A stretch of DNA of 64,000 bases from Brevibacillus choshinensis (GTDB taxonomy: Bacteria > Bacillota > Bacilli > Brevibacillales > Brevibacillaceae), in contig NZ_LJJB01000010.1 in the NCBI RefSeq assembly GCF_001420695.1, positions 390,365 through 454,364 on the forward strand, written 5' to 3'. Positions 62,013 through 64,000 of this stretch are shown here, piece after piece (position 1 is the first letter of the stretch; every line of letters starts with the position of its first letter). Both the position numbers and the translations under genes were made by a program. The notes under the pieces are model-generated. The model had not been told where the DNA came from and searched no databases. It saw nothing but the letters and a program-made list of their open reading frames with translations.

Positions 62013-63071
62013 TTACAACCTGACCGCCTCACCCGCCTGCGCGGAGGCATAGATCGCCTCGATCAGACGATTGATGTACAGGGCTTGTTCCGGCGTGCAA
62101 AGTGGAGCTGTCGTTCCTTCTAGGGAGTCAATGAAATTGTGGAAGAGCTGTACTCTTTCTTTGTCACGTCTCGGTACAATTTCCGTGGTGGCAGGTGAGC
62201 CGTTCCAATCCTGATACAGCGTGAGCCGATCTTCCATCAGATTGAGCGATGTCCCACCTTCTTTTCCGTACAAGTTTAGGAAAACGTTTTCCTTTTCGAT
62301 ATGAGAAGCCCAACTTGCATCCAACGTGAGCGTCAAGCCGTTTTCAAAAGTAATCATCGCTACTGCCATGTCTTCCACATCAAAGTGCCCGTTTTCATCC
62401 CGTCGTCCCCACTCAGACAATCCCTTTTTGTGCGGACCAAATTGCGCGTACGTTTGTCCCAGAACAGACACGGGCTTCGGATGGTCCATCAGCCACAACG
62501 TCAGGTCGAGCATATGTACCCCGATGTCGATCAGCGGACCACCGCCTGCCAGTTCCTTTTGCGTAAACCAGCTCCCCCAGCCGGGTATGCCGTTCCTCCT
62601 GACCCACCCTGTCTTGGCATGGTAGATCTGCCCTAGCTTCCCTTCATCCAATAGTTTTTTTACGTATTGGGCATCACTGCGAAAACGATTATTTTGCGCC
62701 ACCATGAGAATTTTGTCCGCCTGCTTTGCAGCCTCGATCATTTCTTCAGCCTGCTGTACATTCATAGCCATCGGCTTTTCACACAACGTATGCTTACCTG
62801 CTGCGAGTGCCTGCATAGCCGTCTCTGCATGTAAATAATTAGGTACACATATGACTACTGCATCGATCTCTGGAACCTCTAGCAGCTCTCGGAAGTCCGA
62901 ATAGACTAGTGGAATCGTATGTCTAGCCGCGCGATTTGATGCTACTTCCCTCGCTACGTCTGCAATGGCGACCACCTCTGCTCGCGGTTCGTCCTTGATT
63001 GCCTCTAGATGTGCTTCGGAAATGCCACCCGCTCCGATGATCCCGATCTTCCACTTTTGTTTGGTAGCCAT
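62013..63071 (-). CDS. Gfo/Idh/MocA-family NAD(P) oxidoreductase
   Basis: 352 residues. N-terminal Rossmann IGIIGAGGISEAHLEAI, the family motif CEKPMAMNVQQAEEM with catalytic Lys, and C-terminal alpha/beta domain with GGGPLIDIGVHMLDLTLWLM carrying the conserved Asp and His. Oxidises a sugar or cyclitol hydroxyl. Ten bases behind a sugar isomerase/epimerase gene, a pairing often seen in inositol-like or keto-sugar catabolism. Confidence 0.92.
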   Translation of the reverse strand: MATKQKWKIGIIGAGGISEAHLEAIKDEPRAEVVAIADVAREVASNRAARHTIPLVYSDFRELLEVPEIDAVVICVPNYLHAETAMQALAAGKHTLCEKPMAMNVQQAEEMIEAAKQADKILMVAQNNRFRSDAQYVKKLLDEGKLGQIYHAKTGWVRRNGIPGWGSWFTQKELAGGGPLIDIGVHMLDLTLWLMDHPKPVSVLGQTYAQFGPHKKGLSEWGRRDENGHFDVEDMAVAMITFENGLTLTLDASWASHIEKENVFLNLYGKEGGTSLNLMEDRLTLYQDWNGSPATTEIVPRRDKERVQLFHNFIDSLEGTTAPLCTPEQALYINRLIEAIYASAQAGEAVRL

Positions 63072-63081
63072 GCTCCCCCTC

Positions 63082-64000
63082 CTATACCCACCACAGATTA
63101 TTTACGGGTTCTCGCAAAATGACCTGTTGCAGATTGTGTACGGCCCGTTGGAATCCTTCTTCAATGGACATGATGGCATCCTCGTGTTCAATGCTGACGA
63201 CGTAGTCATAACCGTTCATGCGCAAGGCACTCATCATATTCGCCCACGTCTGCTGATCGTGTCCGTAGCCCACCGTGCGGAAATACCAGGCACGCTCATT
63301 GAGATTGGCGTAGGAATTCATATCGGTCAGTCCGTACATGTTGACCTTATCCTGATCGATGTACGTGTCCTTCGCATGGAAATGGTAGATGGCTTTTTCT
63401 TTGCCCAGGATCTTGATCGCAGCTACCGGATCGATTCCTTGCCACCACATATGGCTCGGGTCAAAGTTGGCGCCGATACCTTCTCCGACCTGTTCACGAA
63501 GCTTGAGCAATGTTCCTGGCGTGTGAACCAAAAAGCCTCCATGTAATTCCAACGCCACTTTCACGTGATGGGAAACCGCATAGGCTGCGGACTCCTTCCA
63601 GTAAGGAATCAGCTTGTTCTCCCATTGCCACGTCAGAACGTCCCGGTATTCATTGGGCCAAGGGGCCACCGGCCAGTTCGGGAAAAGAGCGCCTTCATGG
63701 TCTCCTGCCGTTCCTGAAAAGCAATTGACAATGGGTACTTCCAGCTTCTCTGCCAGCTGCACGGTTTTGAGAAAGGTCTCATGTGACTCGCGGGCAAATG
63801 CTTTGTCAGGCGTCAACGGGTTCCCATGGCAGCTGAGCGCGCTGATCACCAAGCCGCGATCGTCCACCGCCTTTTTATAAGCACGCCGTTTTTCTGGGTT
63901 TGCCAGCAGCTCATCCGGATTGCAATGGGCATTCCCGGGATAACCTCCTGTGCCAATTTCTACGGCCTCCAAGCCTGCAGCCTGCACATGATCCAGCATT
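63082..64000 (-). CDS. Sugar phosphate isomerase/epimerase, partial
   Basis: At least 305 residues; the N-terminus lies beyond the window, since the first visible part (MLDHVQAAGLEAVEIGTGGY) is usually preceded by about 17 residues. AP-endonuclease-2-like TIM barrel with metal-site segments VALELHGGFLVHTPG, NFDPSHMWWQG and YHFHAKDTYID. It interconverts keto-sugars or cyclitols and is co-transcribed with the Gfo/Idh/MocA gene. The enzyme's true substrate is not shown by sequence. Confidence 0.88.
   Translation of the reverse strand, partial: MLDHVQAAGLEAVEIGTGGYPGNAHCNPDELLANPEKRRAYKKAVDDRGLVISALSCHGNPLTPDKAFARESHETFLKTVQLAEKLEVPIVNCFSGTAGDHEGALFPNWPVAPWPNEYRDVLTWQWENKLIPYWKESAAYAVSHHVKVALELHGGFLVHTPGTLLKLREQVGEGIGANFDPSHMWWQGIDPVAAIKILGKEKAIYHFHAKDTYIDQDKVNMYGLTDMNSYANLNERAWYFRTVGYGHDQQTWANMMSALRMNGYDYVVSIEHEDAIMSIEEGFQRAVHNLQQVILREPVNNLWWV

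Overview
The window looks like chromosomal DNA of a low-to-mid GC Gram-positive spore-former (Bacillota), most like Brevibacillus or a close Paenibacillales relative. This rests on strong AGGAGG-type ribosome binding sites, frequent TTG and GTG starts, coproheme-pathway HemQ, YisL/DUF1516, lipoprotein-type binding proteins and protein sequences of Bacillales type. No rRNA, tRNA, CRISPR array, phage or intact transposase gene was seen. The genus is an inference from family resemblance; no database was searched.

Layout. (1) 1-10.1 kb: an AT-richer accessory stretch with a secreted DUF3574-like protein, a TcaA/YvbJ-like membrane protein, a CopZ-like metal protein, a DUF2809 protein, an unrecognised protein, two aldo/keto reductases, a truncated merR and an MFS/AraC divergent pair. 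It is littered with copies of a CTAACGGG repeat, some carrying terminator hairpins. (2) 10.2-20.2 kb: a sigma-54 (RpoN) regulon for agmatine/putrescine/GABA catabolism. It holds a CBS-PAS-PAS enhancer-binding protein, putrescine aminotransferase, two aldehyde dehydrogenases, an agmatinase-family ureohydrolase and a 5'-truncated gabT. Two -24/-12 promoters are each preceded by a related TGCAT-rich upstream element. (3) 20.3-31.7 kb: a ROK-regulated cluster with an Fbp/Afu-type ABC importer, a secreted and a cytosolic PIG-L amidase, an argininosuccinate-lyase homologue and a GlcNAc-type kinase. It probably imports and breaks down an amino-sugar conjugate of unknown identity. (4) 31.9-39.2 kb: housekeeping and miscellaneous genes: a GT2 glycosyltransferase, an ArAE exporter read from a CTG start, a polysaccharide deacetylase, a frameshifted secreted protein coupled to a VOC protein, hemQ, rpiR-nagB and yisL. 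(5) 39.6-57.2 kb: a second RpoN regulon, for hydroxyproline and probably collagen-type peptides. It holds two proline-racemase-family enzymes, a DAO-type dehydrogenase subunit, a DapA-type deaminase and alpha-ketoglutarate semialdehyde dehydrogenase. It also has its own enhancer-binding protein, a Liv-type ABC importer preceded by an orphan OppA, an Xaa-Pro dipeptidase, and the two remaining subunits of a hetero-oligomeric amino acid dehydrogenase. Four -24/-12 promoters share a TTCTTTTACA-like upstream element. (6) 57.3-64 kb: a VOC-TetR pair with a perfect 21-bp palindrome, then a sugar ABC importer operon with a Gfo/Idh/MocA dehydrogenase and a sugar isomerase/epimerase cut by the window end.

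How it fits together: in both RpoN regulons the last product is a central metabolite (succinate or 2-oxoglutarate) and each has one dedicated activator inside the locus. Less expected items are a 33-codon cistron with a perfect ribosome binding site at the end of the liv operon, a 45-codon ORF overlapping the GABA-pathway aldehyde dehydrogenase, a merR remnant with its 19-bp-spacer promoter still intact, two copies of a 214-bp foldback repeat, and a pair of 190-bp inverted arms beside the agmatinase gene.
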